From JACKFB01 sp041389525 (GTDB lineage: Bacteria > Myxococcota_A > UBA9042 > PHBI01 > JACKFB01), in the NCBI GenBank assembly GCA_041389525.1, contig JAWKRR010000045.1, positions 1-64,000 on the forward strand: 64,000 nucleotides of DNA. The letters run 5' to 3'. The notes under the pieces are model-generated. The model saw nothing but the letters and a program-made list of their open reading frames with translations. It was not told the origin of the DNA and made no database searches. The position numbers and the translations under genes were made by a program. Shown here one piece after another: positions 35,145 through 43,413 of this stretch (position 1 is the stretch's first letter; every line of letters starts with the position of its first letter).

Positions 35145-35277
35145 GCTGGTCGAGCGAAAAGTCGGGCGCGCGCGAGTCAAACGAGGAGGCCGGGATTGGG
35201 AGGGGTGACCCGCCCGCTCGGTCGCGCGTGCCCGGGAGACGCCAGCGACCGGAGCCGCTGACGTCAGCTAAGCGACC

Positions 35278-35544
35278 TCAGGTCGCGGAGGCGCGGGTGG
35301 CGCTTCCGGACGCGCTCTTGGCGGTCGAGGTGTCGCCGTTGTGCCCGATGTGGGCGCGGCGGGCGAGCTCCTCGCGCAGCTCGCTGCCGGGCTTGGGAGC
35401 CAGCAGCAGGCCGAGGGCGGCGCCGAAGGCCACACCGCCGGCGAAGATGCCGAGGGCGGGGACGGCGTAGTCCATCGCGCTCTTGCGCGTCTGCAGGCCG
35501 AGGTACTCGAGGATGTCATCCTTCGTGGGTCGATTGGCTTCCAT
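35278..35544 (-). CDS. YtxH-like small membrane protein
   Basis: An 88-residue protein: a helical N-terminus (TKDDILEYLGLQTRKSAMDY), one glycine-rich membrane helix (FAGGVAFGAALGLLLAP) and a charged tail with PGSELREEL, the typical YtxH layout. AAGGAG lies before the ATG, and the gene overlaps the upstream gene by 29 bases. Last gene of a five-gene run of small one- or two-helix proteins, thought in other bacteria to respond to envelope or osmotic stress. Confidence 0.75.
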   Translation of the reverse strand: MEANRPTKDDILEYLGLQTRKSAMDYAVPALGIFAGGVAFGAALGLLLAPKPGSELREELARRAHIGHNGDTSTAKSASGSATRASAT

Positions 35545-35893
35545 GATCAGCTCCTTGGGTAGGCTCTTGGGGGGTTGCGGCCGCGGCTCGCTGCGGTGCA
35601 GCGAAGGCGGCCATCGCGCGGGACACGGCGATGCGTGACCCGATGCGAAAGGCGGTGCGGGCGAGGGGCGAGGTCAGGCCCCCCGCGAGCACGAATCCGA
35701 TGCCGGCCGCGACGCCGACGGCGGCGTACGGGCTGGCGATGAGGGCGTCGCGGACCTGGGTGGTCGCGGTGTCGGCCAGTCGCGTGGCCGAGCCCTTGAG
35801 TCGTTGGGCGTCGCCGGCGACGACGCGGCCGGCTCGGGAGAGCTGCTGCATCGCGTTTGCCTCGACGGTGCTTGTGTAATCGGCGGTGGCCAT
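35516..35893 (-). CDS. Small membrane protein with glycine-zipper helix
   Basis: A 125-residue protein resembling DUF883/ElaB-YqjD relatives: a soluble helical half (QQLSRAGRVVAGDAQRLKG), then YAAVGVAAGIGFVLAGGL and a second hydrophobic stretch, and a polar tail rich in Ala/Gln/Pro. I use the second of two close ATGs (35893) because AGGAGA is then 6-7 bases away; at the first ATG (35899) it would be too close. YqjD-type proteins bind ribosomes in stationary phase, but that role is not shown here. Confidence 0.65.
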   Translation of the reverse strand: MATADYTSTVEANAMQQLSRAGRVVAGDAQRLKGSATRLADTATTQVRDALIASPYAAVGVAAGIGFVLAGGLTSPLARTAFRIGSRIAVSRAMAAFAAPQRAAAATPQEPTQGADHGSQSTHEG

Positions 35894-35902
35894 GGGCATC
35901 TC

Positions 35903-36115
35903 CTATCGCCGGCTGAGGAGGCGCCCGAGGACGAAGCCGACCGCGGCCGCGCCGGCCAGGACGCCGAAGGGGTGCTCGCGGCAGAGCTCGCGGAAGCGGG
36001 TGTCGGCCTTCTCGATTTGGGCGGCGGCGGTGTCGCGTAGCTCGGCCACGCGCTCGGGGTCGGCGAAGGTGGCGAGGGCCTGGGTCACCGATTCGGGGGT
36101 GATGGGCTGCTGCAT
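35903..36115 (-). CDS. DUF883-like tail-anchored small protein
   Basis: A 70-residue protein: a helical cytosolic part (SVTQALATFADPERVAEL, IEKADTRFRELCREHPFG) and one C-terminal membrane helix (VLAGAAAVGFVLGRLLSRR) with a basic end. This is the YqjD/ElaB layout of tail-anchored proteins. It lies in the five-gene run, 41 bases after the preceding gene and 9 before the next. A single Cys sits in FRELCREHP. Confidence 0.7.
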   Translation of the reverse strand: MQQPITPESVTQALATFADPERVAELRDTAAAQIEKADTRFRELCREHPFGVLAGAAAVGFVLGRLLSRR

Positions 36116-36156
36116 GGTGGGACTCCGTTGAGGGTGGCTTGGGGGATGAATCGAGG

Positions 36157-36360
36157 TCAGCGGGAGCGCTGGCCCATGAGGAAACCGAAGGTGAGGGCGC
36201 CCAGGACGAAGGGGCCGGGGTTGCGGGCCATGACGGCGCCGAGGCTCTTGTAGCGCTCGGCCAGCGCCTGGGTGTCGTCGACGGCGCGCTCTAGCTCGCG
36301 CCCTTCCTCGGCGAGGAGTGCCGCGAGGGCGTCGCGGCGGCGGATGAGTTCAGCCTGCAT
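36157..36360 (-). CDS. Small tail-anchored coiled-coil protein
   Basis: A 67-residue protein: a heptad-like helix (LAALLAEEGRELERAVDDTQ, LAERYKSLGAVMARNPG) then one C-terminal hydrophobic helix (PFVLGALTFGFLMGQRSR). The build matches the other small members of this operon. The ATG at 36360 lies inside the end of the upstream holin-like gene (11-base overlap), with GAGG upstream. No named family assigned. Confidence 0.65.
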   Translation of the reverse strand: MQAELIRRRDALAALLAEEGRELERAVDDTQALAERYKSLGAVMARNPGPFVLGALTFGFLMGQRSR

Positions 36361-36703
36361 CGGGACCTCGCTCGTTGGGCGGGTCGAAGGCGAAGACGCC
36401 GCGCCGCACCAACAGGACGCCCGCGCCGAGGTGCAGCCCCGCCCCCACCACCAGCAGCAGCCAGAGGGGGACGGCGACGCTGAGCGCGATGCCGAGCATG
36501 ATGACGAAGAGGCTCCAGCCGATCGCCAGTAGCAGCGCGCCGACCAGCATGTAGGCCAGCGCGCGCACCAGGATGCGCACCTCCAGGCCAAGCAGCTCGG
36601 CGCTGTGGGTCGCGACCCGCTGGGCCAGCGTCACCACGCGCTCGATCGGCCGCGAGGCCGGAGGCTGCGTGAAGAACTGCTGCACTGGGGGGAGGTCGTT
36701 CAT
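36350..36703 (-). CDS. Phage-holin-3-superfamily (DUF1469-type) membrane protein
   Basis: A 117-residue protein: an amphipathic N-terminus (IERVVTLAQRVATHSAELLG) followed by two close membrane helices (VRALAYMLVGALLLAIGWSL and VPLWLLLVVGAGLHLGAG) and a short tail ending FDPPNERG. This is the layout of the so-called actinobacterial holin-3/DUF1469 family, which is chromosomal and not lytic in most hosts. First gene of the five-gene run of small membrane proteins. A GTG at 36709 is an alternative start. Confidence 0.7.
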   Translation of the reverse strand: MNDLPPVQQFFTQPPASRPIERVVTLAQRVATHSAELLGLEVRILVRALAYMLVGALLLAIGWSLFVIMLGIALSVAVPLWLLLVVGAGLHLGAGVLLVRRGVFAFDPPNERGPDAG

Positions 36704-36966
36704 GGGCACCGCGTGCTGGGTCTGAGGTCACCGGAGCTAGGAGCAAGTCCCGATCCAACCCACGAATACCCAGGTAAAACCTAGCGAATCGGCGCGCACC
36801 CACCCTCGCGGCCCGGGGCATCTCGCCCCACCCTCCCCAATTCGCCCCGCCCTCCGCACCCGCTGCGCCCGGCGCGCAGGCGCGAGCGCATGGTTACATG
36901 GCGGCCTCGGCCCTCATGGGCTAGTGTTCCCGCGTGTGGCGCGCCAGGGGGCGGCCCCGGGAGACG

Positions 36967-38238
36967 ATGGACACCGCGCTTATCTTGCTCTGCATCCTCG
37001 CGTTCGCGTTTGCCGTGACGCATCTCGAGGAGCGACTGCTCGGCGAACGCGCCCGCACCGTGACCAGCTCGGAGTACCTCGTCCTCGGGGTGCTCTGCGG
37101 TCCGTTGGTGATGGGCCTGCTCTCGCACGACCGCGTCAACGCGCTGGAGCCGCTCGTCTCGGTCATCAACGGCCTGCTCGGCTTCGTCGTGGGCCTCCCC
37201 CTGCGTTGGCGCTCGCGATCGCGCGTCGCCCGTGCGGACCTCGGCTTCGGCATCGCCACCGCGTTCGGCGCCGCCGTCGTCATCACCCTGCTCGCCGGCC
37301 TCGCCGTCGCCGTCCACGCCCGCCTCGACCCCGGCGCCCCCGACCACCTCTGGACCTACGCCGCCATCCTCGGCGCCGGCGCCGTCGCCTTCTCGGCCCA
37401 GGTCACCCGCCGCGGCATCGCCCAGGCCCGCGCCTCCGGCCCCGTCACCCGCCTGCTCCCCGTCGCCGCCGACAGCGGCCGCGTCATCGCCATCGCCACG
37501 TTCTCGCTGGTCGCCGCGGCCCGCCACGCCGCGGTGGCCGACGGGACGGCCCTCGGCCTCGGCACCGGCGACCTCTGGGTCGGCATCCCCGCCTGGATCG
37601 CCATCAGCATCGCGGCCGGCCTCGCCAGCGGCGCCATCTTCCACGTCTTCGTCGGCGACCAGCACGACGACGAGCGCCTCTTCGTCGCCACCGTCGGCCT
37701 CGTCGCCCTGACCAGCGGCATCGCCCACGCCCTGGAGTTCTCGCCCCTCGGCCTCGGCCTCGTCGCCGGCGCCACCGTCGCCAACATCTCGCCCGCCGGT
37801 GACCGCGTCGCCGCCGCAGTCCGCCGCCTCGACGGCCCCGCCGCGGTCCTGCTCATGCTGATCGCCGGCGCAGAGTGGCGCCCGATCCCCCTCTTCTTCT
37901 GGGTCGTCCCCATCGGCTACATCGTCATCCGCGCCTTCGTCCTGCGCGCGACCTGCGACAGCTTGGTCCGCTTCCACCGCGAGCTCTCCGTCCAGCACCT
38001 GGGCGTCGGCCGCGGCCTCCTCGGCCAGTCGGCCCTGACCGCCGCCATCGCCGTCAACCTCGCCCTCATCGACAGCGGCCTGCTCGCTGACATCGTCGTC
38101 ACCGCGCTGCTGACAAGCGCCGTGGCCAACGACCTCTGGGCCGGCCCGCTGCTCCGTCGCATGCTCCGCGACGTGGGCGAGACCGGCCGCCAGGGCCCCG
38201 CCGCCGCCGCCGCCGCCGCCGAGGGGGCGCGCGCATGA
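36967..38238 (+). CDS. CPA2-like monovalent cation/proton antiporter subunit
   Basis: A 423-residue membrane protein with about 11-12 hydrophobic helices; loops are short and the N-terminus is MDTALILLCILAFAF. Helices with VLGVLCGPLVMGLLS, GFVVGLPLRW and LLMLIAGAEW follow the sodium/proton-exchanger (CPA2) plan, but the acidic pair of transport helices is not obvious. It may therefore be a structural or inactive partner. ATG with GGGAG upstream. The C-terminus has a run of Ala coded by seven GCC units just before the 4-base overlap (ATGA) with the next gene, so the two are made together. Confidence 0.75.
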   Translation: MDTALILLCILAFAFAVTHLEERLLGERARTVTSSEYLVLGVLCGPLVMGLLSHDRVNALEPLVSVINGLLGFVVGLPLRWRSRSRVARADLGFGIATAFGAAVVITLLAGLAVAVHARLDPGAPDHLWTYAAILGAGAVAFSAQVTRRGIAQARASGPVTRLLPVAADSGRVIAIATFSLVAAARHAAVADGTALGLGTGDLWVGIPAWIAISIAAGLASGAIFHVFVGDQHDDERLFVATVGLVALTSGIAHALEFSPLGLGLVAGATVANISPAGDRVAAAVRRLDGPAAVLLMLIAGAEWRPIPLFFWVVPIGYIVIRAFVLRATCDSLVRFHRELSVQHLGVGRGLLGQSALTAAIAVNLALIDSGLLADIVVTALLTSAVANDLWAGPLLRRMLRDVGETGRQGPAAAAAAAEGARA

Positions 38239-41200
38239 AGCGCGTCTTCCTCCTGCTCATCCTCGTCGCCACCATGCTGGCGGTGAAGGCCCTCAGCGGC
38301 GACACGGCGTCCGCCACCGGCCTCGACGCCCTCACCTTCGCCGCCATCGGCTTCGTCATCCTCGCCGCCCACGCCCTGGCCGAGCTCGCCGACTCCTTCG
38401 GCATCCCGCGCGTCACCGGCTACATCGTCGCCGGCATCGTCGCCGGCCCCCAAGTCGCCGGCCTGCTCAGCCCCGCGGTCGTCGTCGAGATGAAGGTGTT
38501 CAACACCCTCGCCCTGGCCCTCATCGCGCTCGAGGCCGGCCTCGAGCTCGAGATCGCCGCCATCCGCCGCGTCGCAAAAACCCTGCTATCTATTGTCGGT
38601 TTTAAGATCCCGCTCGCCTGGCTCGGCGTCGGCGGGACCTTCTTGCTGGCCCGCGGCCTGCTGCCCGGCGGCGACGCGCTCCCCATGGGCTCGGCCATCG
38701 GGCTGGCCGCCTGCCTTGGCGCGCTCTCGGTCGGCACCTCGCCCGCCGTCTCCGTCGCCGTCATCTCCGAGAGCGGCATCAAAGGCAAAGTCGCCGACCT
38801 CGTGCTGGGCCTCGCGGTCTTCAAAGACGTCGTGATGATCGTGATGCTGGCGGTCTCCATCGCGCTGGCCCGCGTCCTGACCACCGAGGGCGCCACCATC
38901 GAGCTGGCCGTCTTCACCGAGGTCGCGGTCAAGGTCGTCACCTCGCTGTTCGCCGGCGTCATCCTGGGCGGTCTGCTCATCGCGTGGCTGCGCTGGGTGC
39001 GCTGGGAGCTGGTGCTGCTCATCCTGGTGCTGGGCTACGGCGTCAACCAGGTCAGCGAGCTGCTGCACCTCAAGATGCTGCTGGTCTTCATCGCCGCGGG
39101 CTTCACCGTCGCCAACTTCAGCAAGTACGCCCACGATCTTCACAAACCCCTGTCGTTGCTGGCGCTGCCGGTCTTCATCATCTTCTTCTCGACGGTGGGG
39201 GCCGGGCTGGATCTCGGGGCGGCGTATGCGGTGCTGCCCTTGGGATTGCTGCTCTTCGCGGTGCGCTGCGGGGTGATGTTCGGCGCGACGCGGCTGGGCT
39301 CGGCGGTCGCTGGCGAGAGCACCGCCTTCGCCAACAACCTGTGGCCCGGCCTCATCAGCCAGGCCGGCGTCGCCTTGGGCTTGCTGCTGGTCGCCCAGGA
39401 GGCGCTGCCGGAGCTCGCCGAGCCCCTGGGCCAGGTCGCGACGGTGCTGATCTCGCTGAATCTGCTGGTGGGGCCGGTGCTGCTGCGGCGCACGCTCAAC
39501 GGCTCGCCCGAGGGCGCAAAAGCTGAAGCCACCAGCTCCGGCGCTCCCGACACCTTCGAGGTCGACGCCCTGCCAGGCCCCGTCGATCCAGGCCTCCGCG
39601 AGGTCATGGACACGGTGTCGCTGCACCTGGACGCCTTCGCGCGGCAGGTGGACGAGACCGTCATCGGCCCGTGGCTGGACGCTGGCCGGGCGCGCCTGGT
39701 GACCTTCGAGACCGCGGTGGAGGCCGAGACCACCGCGGGCTTCGAGCGCCCCGCTCCCATCGAGCTGGAGCCGGCCGCCGGCAAGCTCTGGGAGGCCCTG
39801 CGCGACCTGCGAAATCGCCTGGACACCCTGCCGGTGGAGCGGAAGGCCGAGGTGCTCCCGCACCACCACGCGCCCCTGGCCCACATGAACGGAATCGGCA
39901 GGTTCCGCCTACGTGTTTGGCGGATCTTCCACCCGATCGGCAAGACGCGCAGCGTGCCCGTGCGCATGGCCGTCCGCATGCGCCTCGAGGGCCACGTGGT
40001 GCCCGTGGTCGCGGAGCTTCACGCCCGGCTCGCGCACTTTGAGGCCGAGCGCGTCAGGCGCCAGGGCGCGCTGCGGGCCACCGTGCTGGCCGACGGCGCC
40101 GGGGCGCTCGGGCGGGCTGTGGATCGCGACCGGATCTGGGTCGACTCGGCCGCCGCCGCGATGCGCACGAAGCTGCTCTCGGTGACCTCGCGCGCCACCG
40201 TGAACGCCGGGCACGTGCTGCGCCACGCGGGCACGCCGGCGATGCCGCGGCGAAAGCTGCGCTACCAGCGCGTGGCGGCGGACGTCGACAAGGCGCTGGG
40301 GCGGCTTGCCGAGGACGGCGAGCGCTGGGACGAGGTGCTCCAGGGCGTGGCCGGCCGGGCCGAGATCCACACCCGCCTCGCGGTGCTCTCGGCGCGGGTT
40401 CAGCGCGCGTCCGACGAGGCGGTCGAGGCGTGGCTTGGGCGGCAGGCCGAGGTGGACGCGATCATCCGGGCCATCGGCGAGCGGCTCAAGGCCGTGTGCG
40501 CCGAGATCGCCGACACCCCAGACGACCCCAACGGCGAGGCGGTACGGGACCGGCTGGCGGGCGTGCTGCAGCGCGTCGAGTCGGGCATGGCGGGAAACCT
40601 CTTGCCGAGCATCCGTGCGATTCAGGGCGAGCGCGGCATCGCGTCATCGGTCGAGGGGATCGGGCTGGCGATTCGTTCGCTGCTCAACGAGGTGCCCAGC
40701 GGGATTCGGGCCACGCCGGGCGGGCTGGACTTCGAATCGGTCGATGGGCCCGAGGATATCGACGTCGACGAGGTGCCCCTGCGCGCCGTCGCCGAGCAGT
40801 ACCTGGCGGGCGAGCTTTACTGGCTCAGCGACGCGCGCGACGAGGCCGAGCACGTACTGAACCGAGCGATTCAGGGCCTCGGCGAGATGGCCGGCGTGAT
40901 GGCGCACCGGCTGGCGACGACTTTGGCCGAGGTCGAGACGACCGACACGCCGCCCGCGCGCCGGCGGGTGATCTTGCGGCGGGCCAACCGCACCCTCAGC
41001 GACGCGGGCCTGCGCGTGGCCACCGTGCAGGCTGAGATGGAGGCCGCGTCGGAGGCGGTCGCCGAGTCGATCCGCTCGTCGATCGCCGACTCCTTGAGCC
41101 GGGTGGAGGCCCACGCCGAGCGCCGACGCGCCGGGCGCGGCATCCAGCGTCGTCAGCGGATTCGGCTCGCCCTGGAGGCGACCGGGGAGGCGCTCAAGCG

Positions 41201-42458
41201 CGGCGTGTCGCTGGCCCACCACGGGCTGCGCGCGGCGGGCAGCTTCAGCCTCGGCGCGCTGCGGCTGGACGGCGGCAGCAAGCGCGTCCGGTCGCGCGTG
41301 GACGCCGGCCTCGACCCCCACGCCATCGCCGCCGCCGTGCAGGTGCTCTCCGTCAGCCGCGAGCAGCAGGCCAGCGTGCCCTACGTCTTGGCGCAGCTCT
41401 TCGACACGCGCGCCTTCGACATCCCGCAGGCGCCCGTTGGCGCGGACACGCAGATCGCGACGATCGAGGCGAGCCACCGCAGCTTCGAAGGCGGCGCGCC
41501 CTCGGCCATGCTGGTCACGGGTGCCGAGGGCAGCGGGAAGACCAGCATCGTGCGCATGACCCTGAAGCGGGTCACCGGCGGCCCCATCGTCACGGTCGCC
41601 GTCGACGCGCTGGCCCGCACCGAAGCAGGGTTTGCCGGGGCCATCGGCGCCGCGATGGACGCCTACGAGGTCAACGACTGGGCGACGGTCGAGGAGCTCT
41701 TGGCGGCGCGGCAGCCGGTGATGCTGCTCGACGGCGTCGAGCACGCCTTCACCCGCACGGCCGCTGGGCTGGCGCACTTCCGGCGGCTGCTGCGCCTCAT
41801 CGCGGGCACCCGCCACCACGTGTGCTGGGTGGTGGTGATGGCCGAGCCGACCGCCCGCCTGCTCGACGAGATCCTGGGCCTGCGCAGCTGGTTCACCGAC
41901 CACATCCACTTCCCGCAGGTCGACGGCCCCACCCTCGAAGAGGTGATTCAAGCGCGCTGCGGGCTGTCCGGCTTCCGCGTGGACGTCCCCACGCCGCGCA
42001 AGGGCGCGCTGGGGCGGCTGCTCTTCCGCGGGCGCGCGCCGGCCGAGCGGCGGGCGGCGTTCTACGCGGATCTGGCGCGGGCGAGCGGCGGCAACATCCG
42101 CGACGCCCTGGCGCTGTGGCTGAACTCGGTCGAGCGCGTCGAGGGCGACACCGTGCACCTGCGCAGCGTCGCGCCGCTGGACGTGAGCTGGTTTGACGGC
42201 CTGGGCCGCGACGCGTGGCACGTGCTGAGCTTGGCCATGCTCTCGGGGACCGTCTCCGAGGCCGAGATCGCCGAGGCCCTTCGCTGGAGCGAGACCCGCG
42301 CGCTCGGCGCCATCTCCTTTCTCGAGAGCGCGCACCTGCTGGTCGCCATCCGCGACGAGGGCCGCTTCCGGGTGTGGCCGCCGGTCTGGCGCCACGTCTG
42401 GGAGCAGCTACACGCCCGCAGCTTGCTGCTCGAAGCGCCCCACGCAGGAGGTGCCTGA
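38235..42458 (+). CDS. CPA2 antiporter fused to a helical region and a P-loop ATPase
   Basis: A 1407-residue fusion. Residues 1 to about 425 are a Na+/H+ or K+/H+ exchanger domain (AHALAELADSFGIPRVTGYI, LEAGLELEIAAIRR, GLAVFKDVVMIVMLAV, FFSTVGAGLDL). The GIPRVTGYI and acidic LGLAVFKD elements match KefB/CPA2 transporters. About 435-1060 is a long charged, largely helical region with no recognised domain. About 1060-1320 is a P-loop ATPase: Walker A GAEGSGKTS at 1096-1104, Walker B VMLLDGVEH with D1166 and E1169. About 1325-1400 reads as a winged helix. This looks like ATP-regulated transport or signalling to a nucleic acid or partner. I know no described protein with this exact layout. Confidence 0.82.
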   Translation: MKRVFLLLILVATMLAVKALSGDTASATGLDALTFAAIGFVILAAHALAELADSFGIPRVTGYIVAGIVAGPQVAGLLSPAVVVEMKVFNTLALALIALEAGLELEIAAIRRVAKTLLSIVGFKIPLAWLGVGGTFLLARGLLPGGDALPMGSAIGLAACLGALSVGTSPAVSVAVISESGIKGKVADLVLGLAVFKDVVMIVMLAVSIALARVLTTEGATIELAVFTEVAVKVVTSLFAGVILGGLLIAWLRWVRWELVLLILVLGYGVNQVSELLHLKMLLVFIAAGFTVANFSKYAHDLHKPLSLLALPVFIIFFSTVGAGLDLGAAYAVLPLGLLLFAVRCGVMFGATRLGSAVAGESTAFANNLWPGLISQAGVALGLLLVAQEALPELAEPLGQVATVLISLNLLVGPVLLRRTLNGSPEGAKAEATSSGAPDTFEVDALPGPVDPGLREVMDTVSLHLDAFARQVDETVIGPWLDAGRARLVTFETAVEAETTAGFERPAPIELEPAAGKLWEALRDLRNRLDTLPVERKAEVLPHHHAPLAHMNGIGRFRLRVWRIFHPIGKTRSVPVRMAVRMRLEGHVVPVVAELHARLAHFEAERVRRQGALRATVLADGAGALGRAVDRDRIWVDSAAAAMRTKLLSVTSRATVNAGHVLRHAGTPAMPRRKLRYQRVAADVDKALGRLAEDGERWDEVLQGVAGRAEIHTRLAVLSARVQRASDEAVEAWLGRQAEVDAIIRAIGERLKAVCAEIADTPDDPNGEAVRDRLAGVLQRVESGMAGNLLPSIRAIQGERGIASSVEGIGLAIRSLLNEVPSGIRATPGGLDFESVDGPEDIDVDEVPLRAVAEQYLAGELYWLSDARDEAEHVLNRAIQGLGEMAGVMAHRLATTLAEVETTDTPPARRRVILRRANRTLSDAGLRVATVQAEMEAASEAVAESIRSSIADSLSRVEAHAERRRAGRGIQRRQRIRLALEATGEALKRGVSLAHHGLRAAGSFSLGALRLDGGSKRVRSRVDAGLDPHAIAAAVQVLSVSREQQASVPYVLAQLFDTRAFDIPQAPVGADTQIATIEASHRSFEGGAPSAMLVTGAEGSGKTSIVRMTLKRVTGGPIVTVAVDALARTEAGFAGAIGAAMDAYEVNDWATVEELLAARQPVMLLDGVEHAFTRTAAGLAHFRRLLRLIAGTRHHVCWVVVMAEPTARLLDEILGLRSWFTDHIHFPQVDGPTLEEVIQARCGLSGFRVDVPTPRKGALGRLLFRGRAPAERRAAFYADLARASGGNIRDALALWLNSVERVEGDTVHLRSVAPLDVSWFDGLGRDAWHVLSLAMLSGTVSEAEIAEALRWSETRALGAISFLESAHLLVAIRDEGRFRVWPPVWRHVWEQLHARSLLLEAPHAGGA

Positions 42459-43231
42459 TGGAAGACTCCGTCATCACCGAGGCCCTGGCGCGCTGGACGG
42501 ACTGGCCGCTGCTCAGCCTGCTCGTCCGCGCCTTGCTGATCGGGCTGGTCCTCTTGGTGGTCGACCGCGTGGTGAGCCGCGTGGTGATGCGGGCGTGGCG
42601 GAGGGGCCACGACAAGGCCCGGACCCTCGCCTGGGCGCGCCCGATGACGCGCTTGGTCCTCGGCGTCGCCGGGCTCTTCGGCGTGTTCGCGCCGCTGCAC
42701 GCGACCAACCCGGTGTCCGCGCTGCTGCTGGGCCTCCTGCTGGTCGGCGTCGCGACCCTGTGGGGGCTGGAGCCCCTGAAGAACGTGGCGGGCGGGCTGG
42801 CGCTCTCGTTGTCACACGCCTTTGAGATGGGCTCGGAGATCCGCGTGGGCGAGGTCTGCGGCGTGGTCGAGCAGATCGAGCTGACCCGCATCAGCATCCG
42901 CACCCGCGAGGGCTCGATTCTCCATATACCGACTCGCTATTTTGTCACCGACACCGTCCACGGACCGACGGACTCGAGCCCCGCGCTGCCGGTCAGCGTC
43001 GACGTCCCGCTCTGCCCGAGCCTCTCGCTCGAGCAGGCCGTGAGCGCGCTCCGGGACGAGGCCTACCTGAGCACGTACACCTACTCCGCGAGCGCCGTGC
43101 TGATCGAGGTGCTCGGCGGCGGCCGCGCGCGCCTGATGGCGACGCCGGTCACCCCGAGCGACGCCGTCTCGCTGCGCAGCGACCTCGCCGCGCGAGCACA
43201 GGCGCTCTGCCGCGAGTCGTCGACGCGCTAG
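42458..43231 (+). CDS. MscS-family mechanosensitive channel
   Basis: A 257-residue channel. Two or three N-terminal membrane helices (LSLLVRALLIGLVLLVVDRV) are followed by the pore helix and beta domain: GLEPLKNVAGGLALSLSHAFEMGSEI, then VCGVVEQIELTRISIRTREG and ILHIPTRYF. These are MscS features. The ATG overlaps the ATPase-fusion stop by one base (TGATG) with GGAGG upstream, so the channel is translated with the two antiporter genes. Coupling of ion exchange and tension release is inferred from the operon. Confidence 0.82.
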   Translation: MEDSVITEALARWTDWPLLSLLVRALLIGLVLLVVDRVVSRVVMRAWRRGHDKARTLAWARPMTRLVLGVAGLFGVFAPLHATNPVSALLLGLLLVGVATLWGLEPLKNVAGGLALSLSHAFEMGSEIRVGEVCGVVEQIELTRISIRTREGSILHIPTRYFVTDTVHGPTDSSPALPVSVDVPLCPSLSLEQAVSALRDEAYLSTYTYSASAVLIEVLGGGRARLMATPVTPSDAVSLRSDLAARAQALCRESSTR

Positions 43232-43328
43232 GCGTGCTCTCGGCAGCGCTCCGAGAGGCGCCAGCCCGAGATCGGGGGCGGTTCCTTGCCGAATCCGGCG
43301 CCTATGGGGCGGGAGTTGTCGCCGGGTT

Positions 43329-43397
43329 GCGGAGCCACTTGGGTTCGCGCCAAGGCGCCAAGTCGCCAAGGACGCGTGTTGTTGGCGCCTCGGCGCG
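43329..43397. repeat. Dispersed hairpin repeat, copy 3 (partial)
   Basis: GGAGCCACTTGGGTTCGCGC leads into arms 43346-43361 and 43382-43397, which pair over 16 bases with one mismatch. The right border of the full copies is missing. It lies between the convergent MscS and lipid-kinase genes. Confidence 0.6.
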
Positions 43398-43413
43398 AGC
43401 GACGGCGTGCCGG

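Noticed and set aside
35273..35287. GCGACC-TCA-GGTCGC palindrome at the YtxH-like stop
   Set aside because: Short and partly coding; not enough for a terminator call.
36350..36703. Phage holin or prophage remnant
   Set aside because: Neighbours are small stress proteins, no phage genes; this family is chromosomal in many bacteria.
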